NCBI GenBank assembly: GCA_030123625.1
Contig: CP126121.1
Span: 4,070,179-4,134,178, forward strand
Length of the DNA stretch: 64,000 nt
From: Nitrospira sp.
Lineage (GTDB): Bacteria > Nitrospirota > Nitrospiria > Nitrospirales > Nitrospiraceae
Direction: 5' to 3'
Part shown: positions 33,045 through 44,200 of the stretch, piece by piece
How the letters are laid out: every line of letters starts with the position of its first letter
Position numbering within the stretch: position 1 is the stretch's first letter
Program-made: the position numbers and the translations under genes
The notes under the pieces: generated by a model
Database searches by the model: none
Told to the model about the DNA's origin: nothing
What the model saw: the letters and a program-made list of their open reading frames with translations, nothing else

Positions 33045-34169
33045 ATGGCTCACTCCTACACCCCAGGCCTCACAGTCACCGATCATACGGTCGTTCATCG
33101 TCGCCGCATGCTGCCTCTTCCGGGAAAGGTCTTAGTCAATGTCGGTGATCGGGTCCGTTCCGATCAGCCTGTGGCACGAGCCGAATTGCCGGGAAAAGTC
33201 TTCCCCATCAATCTTGCCAATCAGCTCAGCGTGGCGCCGGGTGAGATCAAGGACTATGTAGTCAAGAAGGAAGGCGATGTCGTTGGGAAGGACGAGATCC
33301 TTGCGGAGAACAAACCCCTGCTCAAATGGTTCAAGACGGAGATCCGGTCGCCGGTCGCCGGCACGATCGAATCGGTGTCGCCCGTCACAGGACAAATTCT
33401 TTTGCGCGAGCCTCCGAAAGTCCTTCAGCTCTTGGCCTATACGGACGGCGCCGTCATCGAAACGATTCCGCAGCAAGGCGTCGTGGTCGAGACGGCTTGT
33501 AGTTTCGTTCAGGGTATCTTCGGCATCGGCGGAGAGGCTTCCGGTGAAATTATCATGGCGGTAAAGTCTCCGGACGAACCACTCACTCCGGATCGTTTCG
33601 ATTCGACCATGAAAGGAAAAGTCGTCGTAGGAGGAGCGTTTCTCTCCTTCGAGACCATGAGACAGGCCAAGTCGGTCGGGGTCGCGGGTGTGGTCGTCGG
33701 AGGAATTCATGATGAAGACCTCCGCGCATTATTGGGGTACGACCTTGGCGTGGCCATTACCGGAACGGAGCAGGTAGGATTTACACTGATTTTGACGGAA
33801 GGGTTCGGGGCGATTCCGATGGCGGCCAAGACGTTCAAGTTGCTCTCTGCCCAGGCGGGTCAGAAAGCCTCGATTTCCGGTGCCACCCAGATCAGGGCCG
33901 GAGTCATTCGCCCGGAAATTATTATCCCGAAGGGAGAAGGTGATGTTGGGATGGTTGCACAGACGCCGCGTGAAGGAATTCGTCTTGGCGACCCGGTCCG
34001 CATCATTCGTGATCCCTTGTTCGGACGGATCGGCGAAGTCTCCGCACTTCCGTCAGAGCTGACCAAAATTTCCACAGAGAGTGAAGTGCGGGTCTTGGAA
34101 GTGAAGTTTTCCGATGGGAAACGAGTCGTGATCCCGCGAACGAATATCGAGGTCATCGAAGGGGCATGA
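33045..34169 (+). CDS. Lipoyl/biotinyl-like and KOW-like conserved protein
   Basis: A 374-residue protein without signal or membrane helices. The N-terminal 120 residues have features of a lipoyl/biotinyl hybrid barrel (LPGKVLVNVGDRVRSDQPVA; EIRSPVAGTIESVSPVTGQI) but no clear modifiable Lys motif. The middle is Gly- and Ala-rich (ASGEIIMAVKS; SVGVAGVVVGGIHDEDLRAL). The C-terminus has a KOW/SH3-like stretch (GIRLGDPVRIIRDPLFGRIG; RVLEVKFSDGKRVVIP). The barrel domain recalls RnfC/NqrA-type coupling proteins, an impression only. Its stop overlaps the next start (ATGATG). Confidence 0.7.
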   Translation: MAHSYTPGLTVTDHTVVHRRRMLPLPGKVLVNVGDRVRSDQPVARAELPGKVFPINLANQLSVAPGEIKDYVVKKEGDVVGKDEILAENKPLLKWFKTEIRSPVAGTIESVSPVTGQILLREPPKVLQLLAYTDGAVIETIPQQGVVVETACSFVQGIFGIGGEASGEIIMAVKSPDEPLTPDRFDSTMKGKVVVGGAFLSFETMRQAKSVGVAGVVVGGIHDEDLRALLGYDLGVAITGTEQVGFTLILTEGFGAIPMAAKTFKLLSAQAGQKASISGATQIRAGVIRPEIIIPKGEGDVGMVAQTPREGIRLGDPVRIIRDPLFGRIGEVSALPSELTKISTESEVRVLEVKFSDGKRVVIPRTNIEVIEGA

Positions 34170-35440
34170 TGCGCGTGGAACGTCAGGCCTCATCCGGCAT
34201 CCGGCAAGGACGTCGAGGGTGTTGGATTCTGATGTTTTTGAGCTGTTTATCTTCTTCCGTGTCAGCCCAGACATCGATAACGGCTCCACAGGACGTTCGG
34301 GTCTTCGATACGCCGAACGACGGAGGAGGCAGTCTCACCGTTCAGTGGGCGCCGGCGCCAGGGGATAGACCAAACACCAGGTATCAAGTTTTGATCGGAG
34401 AAGCCACCGCCACTGATCCGACGACATTCACGATCATCGCGGAGTTTCCTGCCGACACCAAGTACGTCAAAGACCGGAAAACCGCCTGGTGGACGAGGAG
34501 ATCGGATAAGACGTGGCATCAAGCAATCATCAAGAGTGCGAAGGGCATCGAGTTGAAGGACGATACACCCTACGCCGTCGCAGTCGCGACAGTGCAGGAA
34601 GATCGGCGTGAATTCAGCCCTCTACAAGTCGCTGCACCAGCTGCCGACTGGTTTAACTGGAACCAGCTCAACAATCTGATCATTGCGGTCTCGTTCGGAG
34701 GGCTGGTCTTCTACACGATCAGTCATGCCAAGCGGAATGACATTTTTCTTCGCCGTATCCCTGGTCTCGACGCGGTGGATGAAGCGATCGGACGCGCGAC
34801 GGAACTGGGGAAACCCATTCTCTATCTCACCGGTGCGCACGATCTGCATGATCCGTCCACCATCGCCGCCGCCGTCATCTTAGGCAAAGTGGCAAAACGG
34901 GCGGCTCTGTATGAAACGGAACTGATGGTGCCTCATCGGGAGCCGATTACGATGGCGGTCTGTCAGGAGATTACCAAGCAGGCGTATTTGGAAGCGGGGA
35001 AGCCCGATCTCTTCAAGGAAGACGCCAATTTTTTTATTACGTCCGATCAGTTCAGTTACACGGCGGCGGTGGATGGGATCATGCTCCGCAAAAAACCGGC
35101 CGCGAACTTCTTCATGGGACACTACTTTGCCGAGTCGCTGCTGCTCACCGAAACCGGCGCGAGCACCGGGGCCATACAAATTGCCGGAACGGACGCCGAC
35201 CACCAGCTCCCGTTTTTCGTGACGACATGCGATTACACCTTGATCGGTGAAGAGCTCTATGCCGCGAGCGCATACCTGTCCAGGGAGCCGGTCCAGATCG
35301 GAACGCTCCGTGGTCAGGACATTGGGAAAGCCGTCATCTTGAGCGTGCTCGCCGTCGGAACAGTCGTGGCGACGATCGGAGTCGTCACCGGCGCACAATG
35401 GCCGCAGATCTTTCTCGATCTTTTCAGGGACCTCAAATGA
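34166..35440 (+). CDS. DUF6754-like membrane-anchored protein
   Basis: A 424-residue protein. The N-terminal signal peptide (MFLSCLSSSVSAQ) leads into a fibronectin-III-like domain at about 38-155 (DVRVFDTPNDGGGSLTVQWA; PYAVAVATVQEDRREFSPLQ). A membrane helix follows near 170-188 (LIIAVSFGGLVFYTISHAKR), then a cytoplasmic domain (FLRRIPGLDAVDEAIGRATE; GKPILYLTGAHDLHDPSTIA) and a last helix near 390-415. I recall this architecture as DUF6754; function is not established. Translation is coupled at both ends (ATGA overlaps). Confidence 0.75.
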   Translation: MMRVERQASSGIRQGRRGCWILMFLSCLSSSVSAQTSITAPQDVRVFDTPNDGGGSLTVQWAPAPGDRPNTRYQVLIGEATATDPTTFTIIAEFPADTKYVKDRKTAWWTRRSDKTWHQAIIKSAKGIELKDDTPYAVAVATVQEDRREFSPLQVAAPAADWFNWNQLNNLIIAVSFGGLVFYTISHAKRNDIFLRRIPGLDAVDEAIGRATELGKPILYLTGAHDLHDPSTIAAAVILGKVAKRAALYETELMVPHREPITMAVCQEITKQAYLEAGKPDLFKEDANFFITSDQFSYTAAVDGIMLRKKPAANFFMGHYFAESLLLTETGASTGAIQIAGTDADHQLPFFVTTCDYTLIGEELYAASAYLSREPVQIGTLRGQDIGKAVILSVLAVGTVVATIGVVTGAQWPQIFLDLFRDLK

Positions 35441-35595
35441 TCTTCCTGCGCCGGCAATTTCCTCTTGTGATCATGCTGGTCACCGGTTTGCTGTTCGCGG
35501 GGCTGTACGATATACCGCATTCGGCTTCGGGACAGCCGCTCATGTCCGCATACCGGGCGCAGGTGGCTTTGGATTTGTTTAAGGAGCGGGCATGA
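35437..35595 (+). CDS. 52-residue membrane peptide, truncated duplicate of next gene
   Basis: It starts ATG at 35437, overlapping the DUF6754 stop. The sequence IFLRRQFPLVIMLVTGLLFA then GLYDIPHSASGQPLM mirrors the start of the following gene (IFLRRQLPLLITLITGLLFA, GQYYVPHPASEQMLT), also at the DNA level. After about residue 38 the two diverge and this one ends. It holds one membrane helix. Its own stop overlaps the next ATG, so it is translated within the chain of coupled genes. It may be a functional short copy or a leftover of a partial tandem duplication. Confidence 0.65.
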   Translation: MIFLRRQFPLVIMLVTGLLFAGLYDIPHSASGQPLMSAYRAQVALDLFKERA

Positions 35596-36242
35596 TTTTT
35601 CTGCGTCGGCAACTTCCACTCTTGATCACTTTGATTACTGGTTTGCTATTCGCGGGACAGTACTATGTACCGCATCCCGCTTCGGAACAGATGCTCACCT
35701 CTGCCACGAAGTGGCTGCAGATCATCGGAGGATTCGCCTTGATCTTGGGGGTGACCAGTCTGTTTCATCAACATGCGGTCAAGATCAAGCGGCAAGAAGC
35801 GGGATGGGGCTATAGCCTTGTCTTGTATGCCGGCATGCTCGGGACGATCGCGGTCGGACTGTGGGCCGATGGAAAAGAAGCCGTCGATGGGACTATGACG
35901 GCATTCGGGTGGGTCTATAACTTCATGATGGTACCGCTGCAAGGCACCATGTTCGCCATCCTGGCCTTCTTCATCGCATCGGCTGCCTACCGTTCGTTTA
36001 GAGCCAGAAGTCGTGAAGCTGCGGTGTTGTTGGTGGCGGCCGTGATCGTGATGATGGGACGGGTACCGCTGGGCGAATATGTGATTCCTTTGAGCGGTGA
36101 TGTGTCCTCATGGATTTTGAATGTGCTCAACTCTTCCGTGCGGCGGGCCATTTTAATCGGCGTCAGCCTTGGAGCCATCGCCTTGTCGTTTAAGATCATC
36201 TTCGGCGTGGAACGGTCGTATCTTGGTGGGGGCAAAGAATAG
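35592..36242 (+). CDS. Multi-pass membrane hypothetical protein
   Basis: A 216-residue integral membrane protein with about six hydrophobic helices: residues 7-23, 37-55 (WLQIIGGFALILGVTSLF), 72-90, 105-135, 140-160 and 185-205. Between helices are short charged loops such as FHQHAVKIKRQEAGWGYSL. No family recognised. The position, coupled to the 52-residue duplicate and the DUF6754 gene, marks it as a membrane part of the cluster. Confidence 0.75.
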   Translation: MIFLRRQLPLLITLITGLLFAGQYYVPHPASEQMLTSATKWLQIIGGFALILGVTSLFHQHAVKIKRQEAGWGYSLVLYAGMLGTIAVGLWADGKEAVDGTMTAFGWVYNFMMVPLQGTMFAILAFFIASAAYRSFRARSREAAVLLVAAVIVMMGRVPLGEYVIPLSGDVSSWILNVLNSSVRRAILIGVSLGAIALSFKIIFGVERSYLGGGKE

Positions 36243-36334
36243 CGTGAGGAGTGAGGCGTGAGGGGTAAGGGGTTACGACAGCAGACGATCGTAAGAGAGT
36301 TCTCGCCTAACGCCTTACGTCTGACGCCTCACGA
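36242..36334. repeat. Heptad-repeat hairpin, GTGAGGC/GTAAGG type
   Basis: The left arm (GCGTGAGGAGTGAGGCGTGA, GGGGTAAGGGG) pairs with the right arm (CGCCTAACGCCTTACG, TCTGACGCCTCACGAGG). It starts right at the stop of the preceding membrane gene. Confidence 0.7.
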
Positions 36335-36346
36335 GGATTTTTCGTC

Positions 36347-37162
36347 GTGACGCTTGCAGAACGAATGTTACGCATCGATAGACGGATCATCTTTCTGGTG
36401 ATCGGTCTCTGCACCCTCCTGCCGTTGCTCTATCCGGTCGGTTTGCCGATCAAGATTTCCTCGGAAGTGCGCGGCGTGTACGACCACATCGAATCGTTGC
36501 CGGAACATTCGGTCTTCCTGCTGTCGATCGATTTTGATCCCGCCTCCAAACCTGAACTCTATCCGCAAGCGATCGCGTTGTTGCGGCACGCCTTCAAAAA
36601 AAACCTTCGCGTGATCACCATGACCCTCTGGGTGTCAGGGACCGGAATGGCCGATCAGCTGGTCACACAGGTCGCGAAAGAGACGGGCAAAGAATACGGA
36701 CAAGACTATGCCTTTCTCGGATGGAGTCCGGGAGGGCCGGCGGTGATCATCAATATGGGGCAAAACCTCTCTTCAGCCTTCCCCAGCGACTATAGTGGAA
36801 GATCCACGAAGGACCTGCCTGTTTTGGAAGGGGTGCGGAGCTTAAAGGATGTTACCTACATGGTCAGCCTCGGAGCAGGAAAACCGGGTGTCGAAGAGTG
36901 GTACGTCTTCGGGAAGGACAAATACAAGTTTGAAATGGGCGGCGGATGTACGGGGGTCATGGCTCCGGGACTGTATCCGCTGCTACGGAGCGGACAGATC
37001 AATGGTCTCATCGGCGGCCTCCGCGGAGCGGCGGAATACGAAAGTCTCATCGATCAGAAAGGCAAGGCCGTGGCCGGCATGGATGCGCAATCGGCGACAC
37101 ATGTTGCGATCATTGTGCTGGTGATCATGTGCAATGTGTTCTACGTTTCACTGCGAAGGTAA
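36347..37162 (+). CDS. Membrane-anchored hypothetical protein of the cluster
   Basis: A 271-residue protein with a helix at each end: residues 14-33 (IIFLVIGLCTLLPLLYPVGL) and 250-268 (HVAIIVLVIMCNVFYVSLRR). The large loop between (VFLLSIDFDPASKPELYPQA; AFLGWSPGGPAVIINMGQN; GGGCTGVMAPGLYPLLRSGQ) looks like an alpha/beta fold of unknown activity. The pattern of a thick extracytoplasmic domain held by two helices fits an assembly role. It follows a hairpin repeat and precedes the last cluster gene by 78 nt. Confidence 0.75.
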   Translation: MTLAERMLRIDRRIIFLVIGLCTLLPLLYPVGLPIKISSEVRGVYDHIESLPEHSVFLLSIDFDPASKPELYPQAIALLRHAFKKNLRVITMTLWVSGTGMADQLVTQVAKETGKEYGQDYAFLGWSPGGPAVIINMGQNLSSAFPSDYSGRSTKDLPVLEGVRSLKDVTYMVSLGAGKPGVEEWYVFGKDKYKFEMGGGCTGVMAPGLYPLLRSGQINGLIGGLRGAAEYESLIDQKGKAVAGMDAQSATHVAIIVLVIMCNVFYVSLRR

Positions 37163-37166
37163 CGAA

Positions 37167-37230
37167 GACGAGGCTAAGGTCTGACTTAGCCTTAACCTCA
37201 ACCTCAGCCTGTATTAACTTAGCCTGTATT
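37167..37230. repeat. Hexad-repeat hairpin, GAGGCTAAGG type
   Basis: The left arm GAGGCTAAGGTCTGACTTAG and right arm units TTAGCC, TTAACC, TCAACC, TCAGCC show 6-bp periodicity. A further ACTTAGCCTGTATT duplicates the preceding CTGTATTA. It separates the last two cluster genes. Confidence 0.65.
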
Positions 37231-37240
37231 GAGTACCGTC

Positions 37241-37993
37241 ATGCCGTTTGAATTGATCTTCGGGGCTTGGGTTGCGACGGGATTAACCCTGCTGATCTTC
37301 TCATTCCTGTACAAGGACAACCCGTTGTTCAAACTGGCGGAACATCTCTACGTCGGAGTCTCGGTCGGGTACACGATCGTCAAGACATACGATACCGTTA
37401 TCGTCCACTTGGTCGTGAAGCCGATCATAGAAAATGGAGAGGTCACCCTTCTGATCCCAGTCGCCATCGGGATGCTCATGCTGACTCGCTATGTGCCGAA
37501 AGCTGCCTGGATGTCCCGATACGCGTTTGCCTTCATCGTCGGGATGGGGGCGGGGCTGGCGATACCGAGAACGATTTCTTCCTTCATTCTGAAGCAAATC
37601 GAGGATACCGTTCGTCCGTTGTTGTCGCTTGCCGGACCGGACGGCGTCACCTTTTCGATGGACCTGCTCGATCCGGCCAGCAATCTCAACGCGCTCATCA
37701 TTTTGCTCGGGGTCGGCTCAGTCCTGTTCTATTTTTTCTTCTCGATTGAACATAGCGGGGCAGGAAAGGCCGTTGCTCGAACCGGCGTGATCTTTCTCAT
37801 GATTTCCTTCGGCGCAGGGTTCGGCTATACGGTCATGGCTCGCATGTCGCTCTTGATCGGCCGATTGACCGATTTGATCGAATTCTCCGATGCGTCGTAT
37901 GGGCGGCCGACCCTGTGGCTGCTGATATTGACTGTGGGGGGACTTTTTTTATTAGGGCGACGGCGGCAGGAACGGCCTCCTGATACACAGTAG
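37241..37993 (+). CDS. Multi-pass membrane hypothetical protein, last of cluster
   Basis: A 250-residue membrane protein with seven or so helices. The ATG at 37241 (MPFELIFGAWVATGLTLLIF) is preferred to a TTG at 37229 inside the repeat. Segments include FKLAEHLYVGVSVGYTIVKT, LLIPVAIGMLMLTRYVPKA and WLLILTVGGLFLLGRRRQER. No transporter signature was recognised. It closes the plus-strand cluster begun at 30764. About 270 nt without genes follow before the toxin locus. Confidence 0.75.
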   Translation: MPFELIFGAWVATGLTLLIFSFLYKDNPLFKLAEHLYVGVSVGYTIVKTYDTVIVHLVVKPIIENGEVTLLIPVAIGMLMLTRYVPKAAWMSRYAFAFIVGMGAGLAIPRTISSFILKQIEDTVRPLLSLAGPDGVTFSMDLLDPASNLNALIILLGVGSVLFYFFFSIEHSGAGKAVARTGVIFLMISFGAGFGYTVMARMSLLIGRLTDLIEFSDASYGRPTLWLLILTVGGLFLLGRRRQERPPDTQ

Positions 37994-38188
37994 ATGATTG
38001 CAGAGCTCGGTACGTCTCTCTCCTACAAGATCTTTTGTCACTACAGTATCGCAAAGATTCTCCAATTTTTCTTTATTGAGCAGAGTGAAGACCAACCGAT
38101 CGTCCTTTGGGACTCGATGATGCATCGATCTTGCTTGCACTCTGGAATGTTTCAACACGCGAGATGATCTTGAACTTCTTCGTTTACA

Positions 38189-38218
38189 TTGGCTCATCGA
38201 CTACGCTACAAGTTTAAT
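38189..38218 (+). promoter_or_regulatory. Weak promoter candidate for the toxin locus
   Basis: TTGGCT at 38189-38194 and TTTAAT at 38213-38218, 18 bp apart, precede the ATG at 38261. Only a moderate match. No other promoter is clearer in the gap. Confidence 0.3.
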
Positions 38219-38260
38219 CTCATAGATCGTCAGTTGCTGCCGACGCATGAGGCAGGTCTG

Positions 38261-41200
38261 ATGGATACTCGAGGTTACATAAGGTCGACCGACCAACAGC
38301 CTGCACGAACATCGCCCAACGTCACCGCGCAATCCGCCTCTCCTTCCTCGAAAGAATCATTTCAAATCGCGGCACCCCCAGTTTCTCTCCCGAAGGGCGG
38401 CGGTGCCATTCGTGGGATCGGGGAAAAATTTGCCGCGAATCCCGTCACCGGCACGGGTTCAATGACCATTCCAATTGCGACATCACCAGGCCGCTCCGGC
38501 TTCGGACCGCACCTCGCGCTTTCCTATGATTCCGGATCAGGCAACAGTATCTTCGGTCTTGGCTGGCATCTCTCGCTCCCTTCGATTACCCGCAAGACGG
38601 ATAAGGGATTGCCCAAGTATCAGGACGCCGATGAATCCGATGTGTTCATTCTGTCCGGGGCTGAAGACCTCGTTCTGGCCTTCATCCAAGACAGCGGGGG
38701 AAATTGGATACCCGAACCGGTTCTTTCTCGAGCAGTGAACGGATCCACCTATGATGTCCGCCGTTATCGCCCACGTATTGAGGGGCTATTCGCCCGAATT
38801 GAGCGCTGGACCAATCACGCTGATCCTCGTGACAGCTTTTGGCGTTCCATCTCACGAGATAATGTGACGACCTGGTACGGCAAAACACCAGAGAGTCGTC
38901 TTGCCGATCCGACAGACCAAACCCGCATTTTCAGTTGGCTCATTTGTGAAAGCTACGACGACAAAGGCAACGCTATCGGTTATCAGTACAAGGAGGAGAA
39001 CTCGGAGGGCATTGATCTGACGCAGGTCCATGAAGCCAATCGCAACGTGGAGACACGCAAGGCGAATCGCTACCTGAAGCACATCCGCTACGGAAATCAT
39101 ACACCGTACTTTCCGCAGTTGCTCGATAACGCTCCGTGGCCGACACTGCCTCCGCACTCACAGTGGTATTTCGAAGTCGTCTTCGATTACGGAGAGCACG
39201 ACGCGGATGCGCCCATGCCCGACGGAGAAATCGTACCTTGGCCATGTCGGAATGATCCTTTTTCGACGTATCGGCCAGGGTTTGAGGTTCGAACTTATCG
39301 GCTTTGCCGGCGTGTCTTGATGTTCCATCATTTTCCCAATGAGGACAACGTCGGAACTGACTGTCTCGTCCGTTCGACCGACTTGACCTACTCCTACGAG
39401 GAAAATCCCACCGATGCCCAGAATCCGATCTTTTCAAAACTCATGACTGTCCGTCAATCCGGCTGCAAACGCCAGGGCGGGGGGTATCTTAAGAAATCTC
39501 TCCCGTCGGTGGAATTTCAATACACGGAACCCACCATCGACGGCACCATTCATGACGTGGACCCCGAGAGCCTCGAAAATCTTCCCGACGGATTAGACGG
39601 GGGAAACTATCAATGGATCGATCTCGATGGCGAAGGGATGTCAGGCATCCTGACGGAACAGGCCCAAGGCTGGTTCTATAAGCGCAATCTCAGCCCGATC
39701 AATCTCGTGAAACAAAACGGGGATGCCCGAGCCGAGGCGAAGTTCGCTCCCGTTGAATTGGTGGCCACCAAGCCGAATACGGCGATCGGAGGGGGTCACG
39801 CGCAGTTCATGGACCTGGCCGGCGATGGTCAACCGGATCTCGTCACACTCGACGGCCCGACGCCCGGTTTTTACGAGCATGACGACGGTACGAGCTGGAA
39901 CACATTTCGTCCCTTTACATCTCGGCTGAACCGCGCCGTTGCCGATCCAAATGTCAAGTTGGTGGACCTCGACGGAGACGGCCACGCAGACGTGCTGGTG
40001 ACGGAAGATGAGGCCTTCATTTGGCATGCCTCGCTTGCTGAGGAGGGATTTGGTCCGGCGCAGCGGGTTGCTTGGGCGAACGACGAAGAACGAGGTCCGG
40101 CCCTGGTGTTTGCCGATGGCACAGAGTCAATTCATCTCGCAGACCTGTCGGGCGACGGGCTGACGGATCTTGTCCGCATCCGCAACGGGGAAGTGTGCTA
40201 TTGGCCTAATCTCGGTAATGGTCGTTTCGGCGCGAAAGTGACGATGGATCATGCTCCCTGGTTCGACAGCCCGGAACGGTTCGACCAGCGCCGCGTGCAT
40301 CTCGCCGATATCGATGGATCCGGCGTCACCGACATTCTCTATCTGCACGCTGACGGTGTCCGTCTGTACTTCAATCAATCCGGCAATAGTTGGAGCCAGC
40401 CGACTATTGTCCCGGCCTTCCCGCGGACCGATAACTTAACAGCCGTCGCCGTCGTGGACCTGTTGGGTAACGGGACTGCCTGTCTGGTGTGGTCTTCACC
40501 ATCGCCGGGGGACGTCCGGCGGCCTATGCGCTACATCGATCTCATGGGAGGCCCAAAGCCCCATCTGCTCGTCAGGACGGTCAATAATTTGGGTGCGGAG
40601 ACGCTGGTTCGCTACAGCGCCTCGACCAAGTTCTATCTCCAAGACAAACTCGATGGACATCCATGGCTCACGCGCCTGCCGTTTCCCGTGCATGTCGTAG
40701 AGCGCGTAGAGACGCTCGATCGGATCAGCCGCAATCGTTTCGTAACCCGGTACAAGTACCACCATGGATTCTACGATGGTGTTGAGCGAGAATTTCGCGG
40801 CTTCGGCATGGTCGAGCAGCTCGATACCGAAGAGCTGGCCGCGCTCACGGAAAGCGGCGACTTTCCCGATGCCATGAATATCGACGCCGCCTCCTATGTG
40901 CCGACGGTGCTGACCAAAACCTGGTTCCACACCGGCGCCTATCTGGAGGGCGCCCGAATCTCCCGTCACTTCGAAGACGAGTATTATCATGAAGGCGACG
41001 TCAGCGAAGGAGTGCAGGGTCTCACTAATCAGCAGCTCGAAGCAATGCTGTTGCCCGACACAGAATTGCCCATCACACTCAAACGCCAAGACGGCACATC
41101 GATTCCCTGGCAGCTCACAGGAGATGAACGCCAAGAGGCGTGCCGAGCCCTCAAGGGGTCGATTCTCCGAAGAGAGATCTTTGCGCTCGACGGCACCGAT

Positions 41201-44200
41201 GACGAAGACCGTCCCTACAGCGCGACGGAGCACAATTACACGATCGAGTTGTTTCAGCCGCTGGCGAACAACAGATACGCCGTCTTCTTTGCGCATCCCC
41301 GTGAATCCATCGACTTCCATTACGAACGCCGGTTGCGCGATGTGGCGGGACAGAAAGTAACCGATCCGCGTGTCACGCATGCGATGACGCTGGAGGTCGA
41401 CGGATTCGGAAACATCCTTAAGTCCGTGGCCATCGGTTATGGCCGGCGGCCTGGTCTCAGTCCTTTGCAAGGGGACGACAGGCTCAAGCAGGAACAGCTC
41501 CACGTGAGCGTGACCGAACGTGAGTTTACGAATGCCGTCGATGAAGCAGACGCCTATCGTACACCGCTGCCGTCGCAAGTCCGGATGTTTGAACTCTTGA
41601 AGGTGACACCCGATCAGAACCAGCCTGTGGTGACGAATCTATTCCGTTTCGGCGAACTGCTTGCCAAAGTCAACCAAGCCGGCGACGGACTACACGATTT
41701 GCCGTATGAAGATGTGTCCGGGACAGGAGCCACAGCCGACCACCCATATCGGCGGCTCATCCACCACATGCGAAGCCTTTATCGACGCAATGATCTATCG
41801 GGGCCGCTTGCATTAGGCCAGGTGGAATCACTCGGCATCCCGTTCGAAAGCTATAAACTTCCCTTCACGCCGGGATTGCTTGCGCAAGTGTTCCAACGCA
41901 ACGGTCAGCCGCTATTGCCAAATCCTTCCGCTGTGCTGAGTAGCCAAGGGTCCGATGGAGGTGGATATGTTGACCTGGATGGGAATGGCAGCTGGTGGAT
42001 TCCGTCGGGGCGAATGTTCTTATCGCCTGGAACCGCGGACACGGCGACGGTAGAACTTACCTTTGCCCGCCAACACTTCTTTGTGCCGCACCGCTATCGC
42101 AATCCATTCCATACCAACGTGGTCAATACAGAGAGTCTTGTAAGCTACGATGCCTACAACTTGCTCGCGGTCGAAACGCAGGATGCACTCGGGAACACCA
42201 CCCGTTCGATGAACGACTATCGCTTGCTGACGCCAAGGCGAATCACGGATCCCAATGGCAACCGTGCTGAAGTGGCATGTGACGTCTTAGGCATGGTGGT
42301 CGGGACTGTCGTGATGGGGAAGGTGACGGAGAACTTGGGAGATTCATTGGAGAACTTTGCGACAGACCTGGACGACGCGACCGTCACGGCGCATCTGCAA
42401 GACCCCTTGATCAATCCTCAAGCCATCTTACAACGTGCCACCACGCGGTTAGTGTATGACCTCTTCGCCTATGCTCGAACGAAGGATCAACCGAATCCAC
42501 AACCCGCCGTCGTCTATACCCTCGTTCGTGAGACCCATGACGCCGATCTACAACCAGGCCAGCAGACGAAAATCCAGCATAGCTTTTCCTATTCAGACGG
42601 CTTCGGCCGCGAGATCCAAAAAAAGGTTCAGGCAGAGCCGGGGCCGGTGCCGCAGCGCGATGCCGACGGCAAGATTATTGTCGAGGTCGATGGCCGGCCG
42701 GTCATGACGCCAAATCCAGTCAGCCCGCGGTGGGTCGGCACCGGCTGGACGGTCTTCAACAACAAGGGCAAGCCGGTTCGTCAGTACGAGCCCTTTTTTA
42801 CCGATACCCATCATTTCGAGTTCGATGTGCGCATCGGCGTGAGTCCGGTGCTCTTCTACGATCCGGTCGAACGGGCCGTCGCCACGCTACACCCGAACCA
42901 CACCTGGGAGAAAGTCGTCTTCGATCCCTGGCGACAGGAAAGTTGGGACGCCAATGACACAGTGTTGGTAGCCGATCCGAGAGCCGATGCCGAGGTAGGC
43001 GGGTTCTTCCGCCGACTGCCGGACGGTGAATATCTGCCTACATGGTATGGGCAACGAGCGGGCGGCGGTCTCGGCGCGCTGGAGCAGGCGGCGGCGATCA
43101 AGGCGGCGGCCCATGCCGGCACGCCATCGGTGGCCCATGCAGACTCGCTGGGTCGAACCTTTCTCACGATCGCCGACAACGCGGCAGCCGGCCAATACCC
43201 CACTCGCATTGAACTGGATATCGAGGGCAACCAGCGTGCAGTTCTCGATGCCAACAACCGCGTTGTCATGCGTTACGACTATGACCTGCTCGGTACGCGC
43301 GTGCATCAAGCCAGCATGGAAGCCGGCGAGCGTTGGATGTTGAATGATGTGACGGGCAAACCCATCCGTGTCTGGGACAGCCGCGATCACCGGTTCCGCA
43401 CCGCGTACGATCCTTTACGGCGTCCCACCGAAATTTTTCTTCAGGAAGGCGCTATGCCGGAGGTTCTCATCGGACATACAGTGTACGGGGAAAGCCGACC
43501 GAATCCGGAGATGAAGAATCAGCGAGGCAAAGTCGTCCAATTACTCGATCAAGCTGGAGTTATGACCACGGAAGATTACGATTTCAAGGGCAACCTGCTT
43601 CAAAGCGCGCGTCGATTGGCCAAGGAATACAAGGCCACACTCGACTGGGCGGCCAACCCGGCCTTGGAGGCGCAGGTCTTTGCCGGCAGTACGACTTACG
43701 ACGCCCTCAATCGGCCACTTGCATCGGTTTCACCGGACGGCAGCATCTACCGTCCGACATTTAACGAAGCCAATCTCCTTGAGAAGATGGATGTCAATCT
43801 GCGGGGAGCGTCGACCGCAACACGCTTTGTCGCCAACATCGACTACGATGCCAAAGGTCGGCGTGTACTTATCGAGTACGGCAATGGAGTCATGACCGAA
43901 TATCGGTACGATCCTCTGACATTCCGGCTCAACGATCTCAAGACCACGCGACTCAGTGATCAAACTCCGATGCAAGGCCTATCCTATACGTACGACCCCA
44001 TCGGCAACATCACACATATTCAAGACGACGCGCAGCAGACGGTGTATTTTAAGAATTCCGTTGTCACGCCCGACAACGACTATGAGTACGATGCGATCTA
44101 TCGTCTGATTACTGCAACAGGAAGAGAGCATATCGGCCAAGTCTCTCAGCCCGAAACCACCTGGGACGATGAGTTCCGTGTCAAATTGCAGCATCCGCAG

